A DNA stretch of 6,991 bases from Deltaproteobacteria bacterium (GCA_003647375.1 QMMS01000233.1:1-6991); one strand, 5' to 3'. Positions 1-5,330 are shown, counted from the stretch's first letter. Notes: generated from the letters alone by a model not told the origin. Program-made: numbers and translations.

Positions 1-87
1 GCCCGCCAACTGGATGTGGATAATATCCCTACGCCTTCGGGAAGAGGAAAGTGGCGTGGTCAAGCCGTCAGTAAGCTTCTTAAGTAA
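1..87 (+). CDS. Serine recombinase/resolvase, C-terminal end only (partial)
   Basis: The reading frame is open from the left edge to a TAA at 85-87 and gives 28 residues. They include the string NIPTPSGRGKW, followed by RGQAVSKLLK. This resembles the conserved end of the recombinase domain in large serine recombinases and resolvases (a GIPTP-G-GKW-V--L pattern). Such enzymes cut and rejoin DNA through a serine nucleophile in an N-terminal domain, which lies outside the window. Only the C-terminal DNA-contacting part is present, so activity cannot be judged. The gene runs towards the repeats and is convergent with the hydrolase. Octad repeats begin about 9 bases after its stop. The family call rests on one short motif and is moderate. 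The frame itself is more secure. Confidence 0.55.
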   Translation, partial: ARQLDVDNIPTPSGRGKWRGQAVSKLLK

Positions 88-95
88 TAGGGTTT

Positions 96-124
96 CAGGG
101 GTCGAGGATTCCAGGGTCCGAGGG
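96..124 (+). repeat. Octad repeat family C, copy 1
   Basis: About three and a half imperfect 8-base units of the type AGGATTCC or AGGGTCCG, each starting with AGG, run directly after the partial recombinase stop. The same kind of units in the same order occurs on the minus strand at 3102-3139, where it is read as protein. The function is unknown. Confidence 0.6.
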
Positions 125-138
125 TAAGTTCGGGGCAG

Positions 139-235
139 TAAGTAGTAGGCAGTAGGCTATAGGCTAAAAGACTGTTAGCGGTTTACAGCCTAATAGCCTA
201 CAGCCTGAACACCTACAGTCTAAATACCTTCAATA
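139..235. repeat. Heptad repeat family A (TAGGCTG-type), cluster 1, inverted
   Basis: Units of about seven bases such as GTAGGCA, GTAGGCT and ATAGGCT run from about 145 to 165. The reverse-complement form (AGCCTA, CAGCCTG, CAGTCTA) runs from about 185 to 227. The arms at 152-165 and 187-201 are complementary except for one extra base, so the cluster can fold into a long hairpin. The related clusters at 2664-2726 and 2933-2987 use the same words. A 15-mer, AGGTATTTAGACTGT, is shared exactly between 215-229 (minus strand) and 2933-2947 (plus strand). No coding potential is seen here. Confidence 0.75.
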
Positions 236-267
236 TTATTGCGAAGCGATTTTATTGAAGGTATTTA
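221..267 (-). terminator. Perfect palindrome embracing the hydrolase stop codon; possible 3'-end hairpin
   Basis: TAAATACCTTCAATA at 221-235 is exactly repeated in inverse at 253-267. The loop at 236-252 carries GCGAAGC, a sequence known as an unusually stable mini-hairpin in DNA, flanked by a short imperfect stem. On the minus strand the first arm is made of the last codons and most of the stop codon of the alpha/beta hydrolase. There is no clear U-tract, so this may be an mRNA 3'-end stabiliser or a non-canonical terminator rather than a classical intrinsic terminator. The palindrome is certain and its role is inferred. Confidence 0.55.
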
Positions 268-959
268 CTAAACCATTGAACCGCGATCTCTAAAAAGGTA
301 TTTTGATGGGATCGACCAGACATGCGATGATCACCGTTTTCCTGAATGGTGAGTTTCTTAGGCTCTGCAACTTGCCGATAAATAGATCGTGCTTGTGACA
401 GTGGCACCGTATCATCGGCATCGCCATGAAATATGTGGATGTTCTTGATACCGGAAAGACCGCCTGACAGATTGAATGCAAGGTTCGGGAGCGCTGTTAA
501 TTTACCGGGTAGGCGGCTGTGTAACGGTGCTGCAAACGTTACGATGGCTTGGATACTATGAGAACCGGCGATGTCGAGACAAACCGACCCGCCCAGGCTG
601 CTACCGAAGAGTCCGATGCGATCTCCCACAAAGTCCAGGGAATGAATCTTTCTTAACGCAAACCCCAGGTCTCGGCACCTGGCTTGAAAAGATGTGTCTT
701 TCTCTAAATTGCCCTCGCTATCGCCGCATCCCCGATGGTTAAATCTGAAAAACGCCAATCCGGCAGCATCGCAGTGTTTTGCCAGGGCGATCTGTTTGGG
801 TGAATCACTGTTGCTCAACAGCCCATGACAGCCGATAACGATGGGCGGGTTGTGGGATTCGGGCAGATGGAGTGTCCCGGTCAGGGTAAAACCATCAGAC
901 TTGAACGTTATCTGCCGGGAACCTGAAAATGAGTGAGTTTTTGTCATCATGCAACTCAA
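252..959 (-). CDS. Alpha/beta hydrolase (S33/dienelactone hydrolase-like)
   Basis: A complete alpha/beta-hydrolase-fold protein of about 235 residues. Visible landmarks are an oxyanion-region GCHG (43-46), the RFNHRGCGDSEG segment typical of the family (72-83), and the nucleophile elbow G-S-S-L-G with Ser121. HGDADDTVP follows (Asp182 the probable acid), then GDH with His211 as the base. There is no signal peptide or membrane segment, so it is probably a cytoplasmic serine esterase, lipase or acyl hydrolase. The substrate cannot be read from the sequence. The start is uncertain. TTG at 959 gives the longest frame, but ATG at 950 or 947 would remove only 3 or 4 residues, and none has a strong Shine-Dalgarno sequence. 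A short open remnant on the same strand ends about 16 bases upstream. The stop lies in a palindrome. The gene is divergent from rlmD. Confidence 0.88.
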   Translation of the reverse strand: MSCMMTKTHSFSGSRQITFKSDGFTLTGTLHLPESHNPPIVIGCHGLLSNSDSPKQIALAKHCDAAGLAFFRFNHRGCGDSEGNLEKDTSFQARCRDLGFALRKIHSLDFVGDRIGLFGSSLGGSVCLDIAGSHSIQAIVTFAAPLHSRLPGKLTALPNLAFNLSGGLSGIKNIHIFHGDADDTVPLSQARSIYRQVAEPKKLTIQENGDHRMSGRSHQNTFLEIAVQWFSKYLQ

Positions 960-975
960 TGTGATTTCTTGGGCG

Positions 976-1092
976 TTATTTCAAGCTTTCGGTATAGCGG
1001 CCTCTAAGGATCTCAGACAGTTTCACGGTCGCGTCAGCATCACCTCTCGGCTTTTCGAGAGATTCTTTTGTATTGGTTATCGGCCCGAAATA
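976..1092 (-). pseudogene. Possible C-terminal remnant of an unrecognised gene
   Basis: On the minus strand a 38-codon open stretch lies between an in-frame TAA at 1093-1095 and its own TAA at 976-978. It reads as protein-like sequence, ending in VKLSEILRGRYTESLK, with a charged composition and no in-frame ATG near its beginning. It ends 16 to 26 bases before the possible starts of the hydrolase on the same strand, as a preceding operon gene would. Just upstream lies the dispersed repeat at 1123-1184, which may have interrupted an older gene. I do not recognise a family. It could also be chance open sequence. Confidence 0.3.
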
Positions 1093-1122
1093 TTACAAAC
1101 GGTGACAAAATAACCAAGCTTC

Positions 1123-1184
1123 GTCATGCCGGACTTGATCCGGCATCCAGTGTTTTTCTGGATTCCTGCCTCCGCAGGAATGAC
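1123..1184. repeat. Dispersed multi-hairpin intergenic repeat (GTCATGCCGGA...GCAGGAATGAC type)
   Basis: Nested inverted repeats are visible. ATGCCGGA/TCCGGCAT is at 1126-1133 and 1139-1146. ATCCAG/CTGGAT is at 1145-1150 and 1158-1163. ATTCCTGC/GCAGGAAT is at 1162-1169 and 1174-1181. An outer GTCAT/ATGAC pair closes the element. It can fold into a cloverleaf-like form. Elements of this kind are common between genes in Proteobacteria and Desulfobacterota and are often mistaken for small proteins, because one frame reads LDPASS...DSCLRRNDN. It is non-coding here. It lies between the hydrolase remnant and the rlmD leader. Confidence 0.8.
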
Positions 1185-1188
1185 AACC

Positions 1189-1219
1189 TTGAGGTATTTA
1201 ACTGCCAGAGTAATATTAT
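1189..1219 (+). promoter_or_regulatory. Weak candidate promoter for rlmD
   Basis: TTGAGG (1189-1194) could act as a -35 box and TATTAT (1214-1219) as a -10 box, with a 19-base spacer that is longer than optimal. TAATAT at 1211-1216 with a 16-base spacer is an alternative. Either would place the start of the rlmD transcript at or inside the GC-rich hairpin at 1222-1234. The support is sequence resemblance only. Confidence 0.2.
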
Positions 1220-1221
1220 AA

Positions 1222-1234
1222 GCGGCGAAGCCGC
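1222..1234 (+). other. GCGGC-GAA-GCCGC hairpin in the rlmD leader
   Basis: A perfect 5-bp GC stem is closed by a GAA triloop, with the stable GCGAAGC core at its tip. The same core appears at 241-247 in the palindrome after the hydrolase. In both places AATATTAT lies a few bases upstream (232-239 and 1212-1219). It may be a small dispersed element or a leader structure of rlmD. Confidence 0.5.
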
Positions 1235-1238
1235 GTCA

Positions 1239-1263
1239 AATAAAATTAGGAACTAATTTTATT
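1239..1263 (+). promoter_or_regulatory. 11-bp hairpin presenting the rlmD ribosome-binding site in its loop
   Basis: AATAAAATTAG (1239-1249) pairs perfectly with CTAATTTTATT (1253-1263), leaving a GAA loop. The only Shine-Dalgarno-like sequence before the ATG at 1267, AGGAA (1248-1252), lies at the tip. Its linear distance to the ATG is 14 bases, longer than usual. Folding would bring it close to the start codon, only three bases beyond the stem. The structure may modulate rlmD translation. The pairing is seen directly and the effect is inferred. Confidence 0.5.
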
Positions 1264-1266
1264 ATT

Positions 1267-2658
1267 ATGTCACTAAAAAAAGGTCAACAAATTACCCTGG
1301 AAATATCCCACATCGCTTTTGGTGGGAAAGGTCTTGCAAAACCGGATGGGTTTGCCGTGTTTGTCGACAAGGCTGTACCCGGTGATGTGGTACAGGCCCG
1401 GATTACCCGGAAAAAGAAGAATTATGCCGAAGCAAGGGTTCTAGAGCTGTTGGCGTCTTCTTCCGACAGAATCGATCCGCCCTGCCCCTACAGTGGTTAC
1501 TGCGGTGGTTGCAAGTGGCAATTCCTGGATTACGAAAAGCAACTTGTCTACAAACGGCAGCATGTGGCGGAAGCCCTGGCCCATATTGGCCGGATCGAGG
1601 CTGTTTTGGTTCATGAGACGATTCCATCTGAGAGGTTGTTTGGGTACAGAAACAAAATGGAATTTTCGTGTTCGGACAGGCGATGGGTGTTGCCGAACGA
1701 GATGGATAGAGATGACCTGGATCGAAGCTTTGCTCTGGGACTGCACGTTCCGGGTACCTTCAACAAGGTGATCGATACGGAAGTCTGTTTGCTGCATCCG
1801 CCGTTGGGGAATGACATCCTGGCATATATCAGGCAGGCCATCAGGTGCTCTGAGTTACCTCCATACGGACTGAAAAGCCATGCCGGTTACTGGCGTTTTG
1901 TCATGCTCAGAAATTCAGCTTTCTATGGCCATTGGATGGTCAATATCGTCACCAGTTCCGAGAATACCAAAGCCATGGAATCCTTGGCAAACCAATTGAT
2001 GGAGCAATATCCCGATGTTGTCTCGGTTGTCAATAATATTACCGCCAGAAAGTCAAGTGTTGCCATTGGAGAGTCCGAAGTGCTGGTTGCCGGGGAACCT
2101 TTTTTCAAAGAAAGAATCGGGCCTTACGAATTCATCATTTCTGCGAATTCTTTTTTTCAAACAAACAGTTTCGGCGCCCAAACACTCTATGACAAGACCA
2201 AGGAGTATGCGGATCTGCAGGGACATGAAACCGTTCTCGATTTATACAGTGGTACCGGGACGATCGGCATTTATCTGGCGGATTCGGCGAAACATGTTAT
2301 CGGTATTGAACAAGTTGAATCTGCCGTGAAAAATGCCCAAAGGAACTGCCGGATCAATCATATATCCAATTGTCGGTTTGTCCAGGGAGACATCAAGGAT
2401 AAACTTCCACAGCTCACTGAAAAACCCCATGTTGTGGTAATTGATCCCCCAAGGGCGGGGATGCACAAGGACGTGATCCAGCAGGTTCTCAGGTTGGCAC
2501 CCGAGCGGATTGTCTATGTTTCCTGCAACCCGGCCTCTCTGGCAAGAGATGTTGCCCTTCTATCGGAGGTCTATGATTTGCTGGAAGTGCAGCCGGTGGA
2601 CATGTTTCCGCATACATATCATATTGAAGCGGTAGCGAAGTTACACAAAAGGCTGTAG
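1267..2658 (+). CDS. rlmD: 23S rRNA (uracil-C5)-methyltransferase RlmD/RumA
   Basis: A protein of 463 residues, slightly longer than the E. coli enzyme, that transfers a methyl group from SAM to C5 of a uracil in 23S rRNA (U1939 in E. coli). An N-terminal TRAM RNA-binding domain covers about 1-62. The [4Fe-4S] ligands are visible as Cys73, Cys79 and Cys82 in CPYSGYCGGC, with Cys174 the probable fourth. The catalytic half carries FFQTN (296-300), SAM motif I LDLYSGTGTIG (324-334), DPPRAG (393-398), the nucleophile Cys420 in YVSCNP, and Glu454 in HIEAVA as the probable base. All key residues are present, so it should be active. The ATG at 1267 matches the TRAM start. The leader has a hairpin with AGGAA in its loop. 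The TAG stop is itself part of an AGGCTGTAG repeat word. A related RlmC or RlmCD specificity cannot be fully excluded. Confidence 0.93.
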   Translation: MSLKKGQQITLEISHIAFGGKGLAKPDGFAVFVDKAVPGDVVQARITRKKKNYAEARVLELLASSSDRIDPPCPYSGYCGGCKWQFLDYEKQLVYKRQHVAEALAHIGRIEAVLVHETIPSERLFGYRNKMEFSCSDRRWVLPNEMDRDDLDRSFALGLHVPGTFNKVIDTEVCLLHPPLGNDILAYIRQAIRCSELPPYGLKSHAGYWRFVMLRNSAFYGHWMVNIVTSSENTKAMESLANQLMEQYPDVVSVVNNITARKSSVAIGESEVLVAGEPFFKERIGPYEFIISANSFFQTNSFGAQTLYDKTKEYADLQGHETVLDLYSGTGTIGIYLADSAKHVIGIEQVESAVKNAQRNCRINHISNCRFVQGDIKDKLPQLTEKPHVVVIDPPRAGMHKDVIQQVLRLAPERIVYVSCNPASLARDVALLSEVYDLLEVQPVDMFPHTYHIEAVAKLHKRL

Positions 2659-2663
2659 CTTTT

Positions 2664-2726
2664 TAGGCTGTAGACTGTTAGGCCGTAGACCGCTAACAGC
2701 CTAACAGCCTAATAGTCTACTGCCTA
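2664..2726. repeat. Heptad repeat family A, cluster 2: palindrome between convergent genes
   Basis: The arm TAGGCTGTAGACTGTTAGGC at 2664-2683 pairs with 2707-2726 over 20 positions, with one mismatch and one G-U wobble. More copies of CTAACAGCC lie in the loop. It sits between rlmD (stop 2656-2658) and the convergent 55-residue gene (stop 2732-2734), and fills nearly the whole 73-base gap. It is well placed to act as a bidirectional 3'-end hairpin for both genes. No strong U-tract follows either arm. Confidence 0.75.
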
Positions 2727-2731
2727 TAGAT

Positions 2732-2899
2732 TCATCGTGAGCTGGAAACCACCGTCGACAGCACATCATGTATTTTGTCCAATAGTGTGCATTCAGCGAT
2801 GCATCGAGGGAAGATGCAATAGTGTCTGCAGTCTTTGCAGGGACTTTTAATGAGATAACCGACTTCGAAGTCGAATGTTTTGAAATATTTCTTGTACAT
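2732..2899 (-). CDS. Small cysteine-rich protein, 55 residues, unrecognised
   Basis: An ATG at 2899 opens a 55-codon frame ending in TGA at 2732-2734. A Shine-Dalgarno sequence, GGAGG, lies 3 bases upstream (2903-2907), a slightly short spacing. The protein begins MYKKYFKTFDFEVGYLIKSP. It then has five cysteines spaced C21-x2-C24-x3-C28-x4-C33-x3-C37 with His26 among them, followed by an amphipathic-looking LLDKIHDVLSTVV tail. This spacing suggests a small zinc-binding or iron-sulfur knot in the cytoplasm. No signal peptide is seen. I do not assign a family. The gene lies downstream of the acyl-CoA synthetase on the same strand and is convergent with rlmD, flanked on both sides by heptad palindromes. 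A longer overlapping frame on this strand (2701-2916) is poorer: it runs into the repeat and lacks this fit to a ribosome-binding site. Confidence 0.68.
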   Translation of the reverse strand: MYKKYFKTFDFEVGYLIKSPCKDCRHYCIFPRCIAECTLLDKIHDVLSTVVSSSR

Positions 2900-2903
2900 A
2901 ATC

Positions 2904-2926
2904 CTCCAGGCTTCACCTGATGGGAG
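2904..2926 (-). promoter_or_regulatory. Hairpin that could mask the ribosome-binding site of the 55-residue gene
   Basis: In the minus-strand RNA, CUCC (complement of 2923-2926) can pair with the GGAG of the Shine-Dalgarno sequence (2904-2907). An inner AGG/CCU pairing encloses the loop UGAAG. If formed, it would occlude initiation. The stem is short and interrupted, so its significance is uncertain. Confidence 0.3.
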
Positions 2927-2932
2927 ACTATT

Positions 2933-2987
2933 AGGTATTTAGACTGTTAGGCTATTAGGCTGCAAACTGCGAATAGCCTAACAGTCT
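2933..2987. repeat. Heptad repeat family A, cluster 3: perfect 16-bp palindrome
   Basis: AGACTGTTAGGCTATT (2941-2956) is perfectly repeated in inverse at 2972-2987 around a 15-base loop. The preceding AGGTATTTA (2933-2941) is a module also found at 259-267 and 1192-1200, and inverted at 221-229. The cluster occupies the gap between the acyl-CoA synthetase end and the 55-residue gene. The stretch from 2988 to 3094 holds nothing else I can name. Confidence 0.75.
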
Positions 2988-3094
2988 TCAACCGGTAGCC
3001 TGTTCTTTAATTCTTACTGTTCAGTGTTTTACCCTTCAAACCCTAGTATGCTGGGAAGCGAGGATGCTTTGAGGCTGCTGTCTGCTTATAGCTC

Positions 3095-5314
3095 TCAGCC
3101 ACCCTCGATCCCTGGAACCCTTGAATCCTTGGACCCTTTGTTTTTGTACTTACTATACTCCACCATTTTGGCCAGCGTTTTAACGGCCCGTTCCGGGGTT
3201 GTGTAGAATACCCCTTTAAAGGGGCAGTTTTCAACCATATAAGTGGTACGGTCCATAGCATCCGTCAAAAGGGAGACGCCGATAACGGGCTTCTGGTAGA
3301 TCTCCATGAGCCCGGCGATTTTATCGACATATCTCTTTTCAAATGTCTCCAGCGCCTCTTTGATGCTGTTTAAAAACGCGGGTTCGTACATGGGATCTGA
3401 TTTCAAGACAGCGTCGGTATAAAGACCGGCCAGGTGTTTCCGGCCCATGATACCGAGATTGATCACGGCATCACAGCCGTCCCACTTTAAAAGTTCTTCA
3501 ATAATCGTCAGCGGCAGGTTTTCGTCGTGTTCACCCACGAGATCGATGGGGTTCGATCGGCTCCAGTAGGGAGGCAGCAACGTGTCGATCTGTTCGAGGA
3601 GACCAGGGGAGAGGTCCGGAACATCGATATGGTATTCATTGCACAGGTCTGCGGTGACGACGCCCCAACCACCTCCCAGGGTTACGATACCGGCACGGTT
3701 ACCTTTGGGCAACGGCAGAGAAGAGAAGGCCGCAGCCAGGTCGAGCAGATCCATGGACTGTTCCACTTTGACAATGCCTGCCTGCCTGCAAACCGAATTG
3801 AAAATCCTGGTGTCCGAGCTCAAAGCCCCGGTATGGCTGGCTGCTGCTTTGATGCCGGCTTTGCTTTGTCCGCCCTTCATCAGGATAATGGGCTTTATTT
3901 TACCCAGGCGCCGGGCAGTTTCGTAGAATCGTCGGCCATTTTTGACACTTTCAATATAGATCATAACCGTTTTTGTCAGCTTATCCGATTCAAAAGCTTC
4001 CAGAAAGTCTTCGATGGTGGTCATGGCTTCATTGCCCGATCCGCAGAACGCGCGAATACCGATTCCCTGATGTTCGGCAAAGGCCAGGAACTGGGTGCCC
4101 ATGTTTCCGGACTGGGATACGAGAGCGGTGGAGCCGGGTCTCGGTTGTACGGGCAGGCTGGTGCAGTTGAGGGCCACATGGGGGTTGCAGATTCCCATGG
4201 TGTTGGGGCCCAGTATCTGGATTCCTGCCTGTCGCGCCGATGCAACCAACTCTTTTTCGCGTTTTTTCCCGTCACTATCGGTTTCGGAGAATCCGGATGT
4301 TATCAGAAGCATGTGCCGGATGCCTTTTGCCTGTAGCTGCGGAATCAGATTTATCACATGTCCGGCCGGAATGGTTACGATGGCAAGGTCAACAGGGTCA
4401 TGAATTTCGGAAAGGGATTTATAAGCTTCCTCGCCCACAATTTTTCCCCCTTTTGGATTTACGAGATATATCTTTCCCGCATATCCGCCGCTTTTGGTGT
4501 TTGCCACCAGCATATGGCCCCATTTGCCCATGGTGGAGGAAGCACCGATGAATGCGATGGATTTTGGATAAAAGAAGGGCCTCAGGGATTCAGGTTGGAA
4601 GGCGCTGGGAGGTGAGGCCGTTGCTTCGTGTCTGGTACCCACAACCACCAGCGCATCGACGGCCATTAGATCTCCGGCGGGAGTTGCAATGAGGGGGTTG
4701 ATATCCACCTCGAATACTTCCGGGTGGTCTGCAGCAAGGTCCGATAAGCCGGTAAGAACGCGAACAATTTGTGATCTATCGACCTTTTTCTCACCCCGGA
4801 AGTCTTCGAGCAAAACAGATGATTTGATTTCATCTATCATCTCTCGGGCATCCTCAGGGGATAGAGGTGCGAGGCGGAAGGTCACGTCGGAGATAGCTTC
4901 GGTGAGAATGCCACCGGCACCGAACATGATGACCGGGCCGAACTGGTCGTCATAGGAAAGGCCTGCGATCCACTCTCGCTTTCCCTCGATATGGGGTTGG
5001 ACGAGGAATCCTTCCAGATCATCCCCGGCATTGCGTTGTATGATCCCGGCGGCAGTGCGGACTTCGGTGGCGGTTTTCAGATGCGTATGGACCAGGTCCA
5101 ATTCAGTTTTGTGGGTCAGTTTGGTGCCCAGACCCTTGAGAACGATGGGGAATTCGATTTGATCGGCTGCGATCACTGCATCTTCCACAGTTTCGGCGAC
5201 AGTCTCCTGGACAACAGAGATACCATAGCCTTGGAGTATTTGTTTGGATTCGTGTTCCGATAGGGTAGCTTTACCGGAATCCATGGTTTTTTTTAGAATG
5301 GTATTTATGTTCAA
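3095..5314 (-). CDS. ADP-forming acyl-CoA synthetase (acetate--CoA ligase family), fused beta-alpha
   Basis: A cytoplasmic enzyme of 739 residues related to ADP-forming acetyl-CoA synthetase and succinyl-CoA synthetase. It interconverts an acyl-CoA plus ADP and Pi with the free acid, CoA and ATP. An ATP-grasp half comes first (about 15-225), with FPIVLKG, LTHKTELD (His68, probable shuttle histidine), FGAGGILTEA (131-140) and EVDINPLI (202-209). A CoA-binding Rossmann domain follows (about 245-345; SIAFIGASSTMGKWG), then a succinyl-CoA-ligase-like part with VSQSGNMG (399-406) and the phosphohistidine His494 in AASHTGALSSD, then a C-terminal ligase domain to about 720. This beta-then-alpha order is reversed from the classical archaeal alpha-beta fusion. 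The start is set at TTG (5312-5314), because AAAGGAG lies 9 bases upstream. The frame stays open to an ATG at 5440, but that part is repeat sequence. The last 13 or so residues (GSKDSRVPGIEGG) are read from an octad repeat. The acyl substrate is unknown. Confidence 0.9.
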   Translation of the reverse strand: MNINTILKKTMDSGKATLSEHESKQILQGYGISVVQETVAETVEDAVIAADQIEFPIVLKGLGTKLTHKTELDLVHTHLKTATEVRTAAGIIQRNAGDDLEGFLVQPHIEGKREWIAGLSYDDQFGPVIMFGAGGILTEAISDVTFRLAPLSPEDAREMIDEIKSSVLLEDFRGEKKVDRSQIVRVLTGLSDLAADHPEVFEVDINPLIATPAGDLMAVDALVVVGTRHEATASPPSAFQPESLRPFFYPKSIAFIGASSTMGKWGHMLVANTKSGGYAGKIYLVNPKGGKIVGEEAYKSLSEIHDPVDLAIVTIPAGHVINLIPQLQAKGIRHMLLITSGFSETDSDGKKREKELVASARQAGIQILGPNTMGICNPHVALNCTSLPVQPRPGSTALVSQSGNMGTQFLAFAEHQGIGIRAFCGSGNEAMTTIEDFLEAFESDKLTKTVMIYIESVKNGRRFYETARRLGKIKPIILMKGGQSKAGIKAAASHTGALSSDTRIFNSVCRQAGIVKVEQSMDLLDLAAAFSSLPLPKGNRAGIVTLGGGWGVVTADLCNEYHIDVPDLSPGLLEQIDTLLPPYWSRSNPIDLVGEHDENLPLTIIEELLKWDGCDAVINLGIMGRKHLAGLYTDAVLKSDPMYEPAFLNSIKEALETFEKRYVDKIAGLMEIYQKPVIGVSLLTDAMDRTTYMVENCPFKGVFYTTPERAVKTLAKMVEYSKYKNKGSKDSRVPGIEGG
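3102..3139 (-). repeat. Octad repeat family C, copy 2, inside the 3' end of the acyl-CoA synthetase
   Basis: On the minus strand, four to five units of about eight bases such as AAGGATTC and AGGGATCG run into the stop region of the acyl-CoA synthetase. They encode its final residues. They match the units and order seen at 96-124. The enzyme probably once ended earlier, near residue 720, and now reads through the repeat to a TGA at 3095-3097. Confidence 0.65.
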
Positions 5315-5323
5315 ATTATAGAA

Positions 5324-5330
5324 CTCCTTT
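5324..5330 (-). promoter_or_regulatory. Shine-Dalgarno AAAGGAG that fixes a TTG start
   Basis: A strong AAAGGAG lies 9 bases before TTG at 5312-5314, in frame with the acyl-CoA synthetase. The next in-frame ATG at 5284 has no such sequence. Upstream in-frame ATGs at 5440 and 5383 lie in or near repeat DNA. Confidence 0.75.

Noticed and set aside
476..742. 88-codon plus-strand frame
   Set aside because: It is antisense to the alpha/beta hydrolase, whose catalytic triad is intact.
1068..1256. 62-codon plus-strand frame before rlmD
   Set aside because: Its central part (LDPASS, DSCLRRNDN) is the translation of a dispersed non-coding repeat.
2646..2664. Small hairpin AAAAGGC/GCTTTTT across the rlmD stop as an intrinsic terminator
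   Set aside because: The stem is A-rich, includes a wobble pair and has no separate U-tract. The larger palindrome at 2664-2726 is a better candidate for the 3' end.
2701..2916. 71-codon minus-strand frame
   Set aside because: It overlaps the 55-residue cysteine-rich frame, which has GGAGG next to its ATG. The longer frame ends inside heptad repeat sequence.
139..2987. CRISPR array
   Set aside because: The repeats are seven to eight bases, degenerate and inverted. There are no long identical repeats with unique spacers and no cas genes.
3527..4336. Long plus-strand open frame of 269 codons
   Set aside because: It lies wholly antisense to the well-supported acyl-CoA synthetase, shows no family motifs, and is the usual mirror of a high-bias gene.
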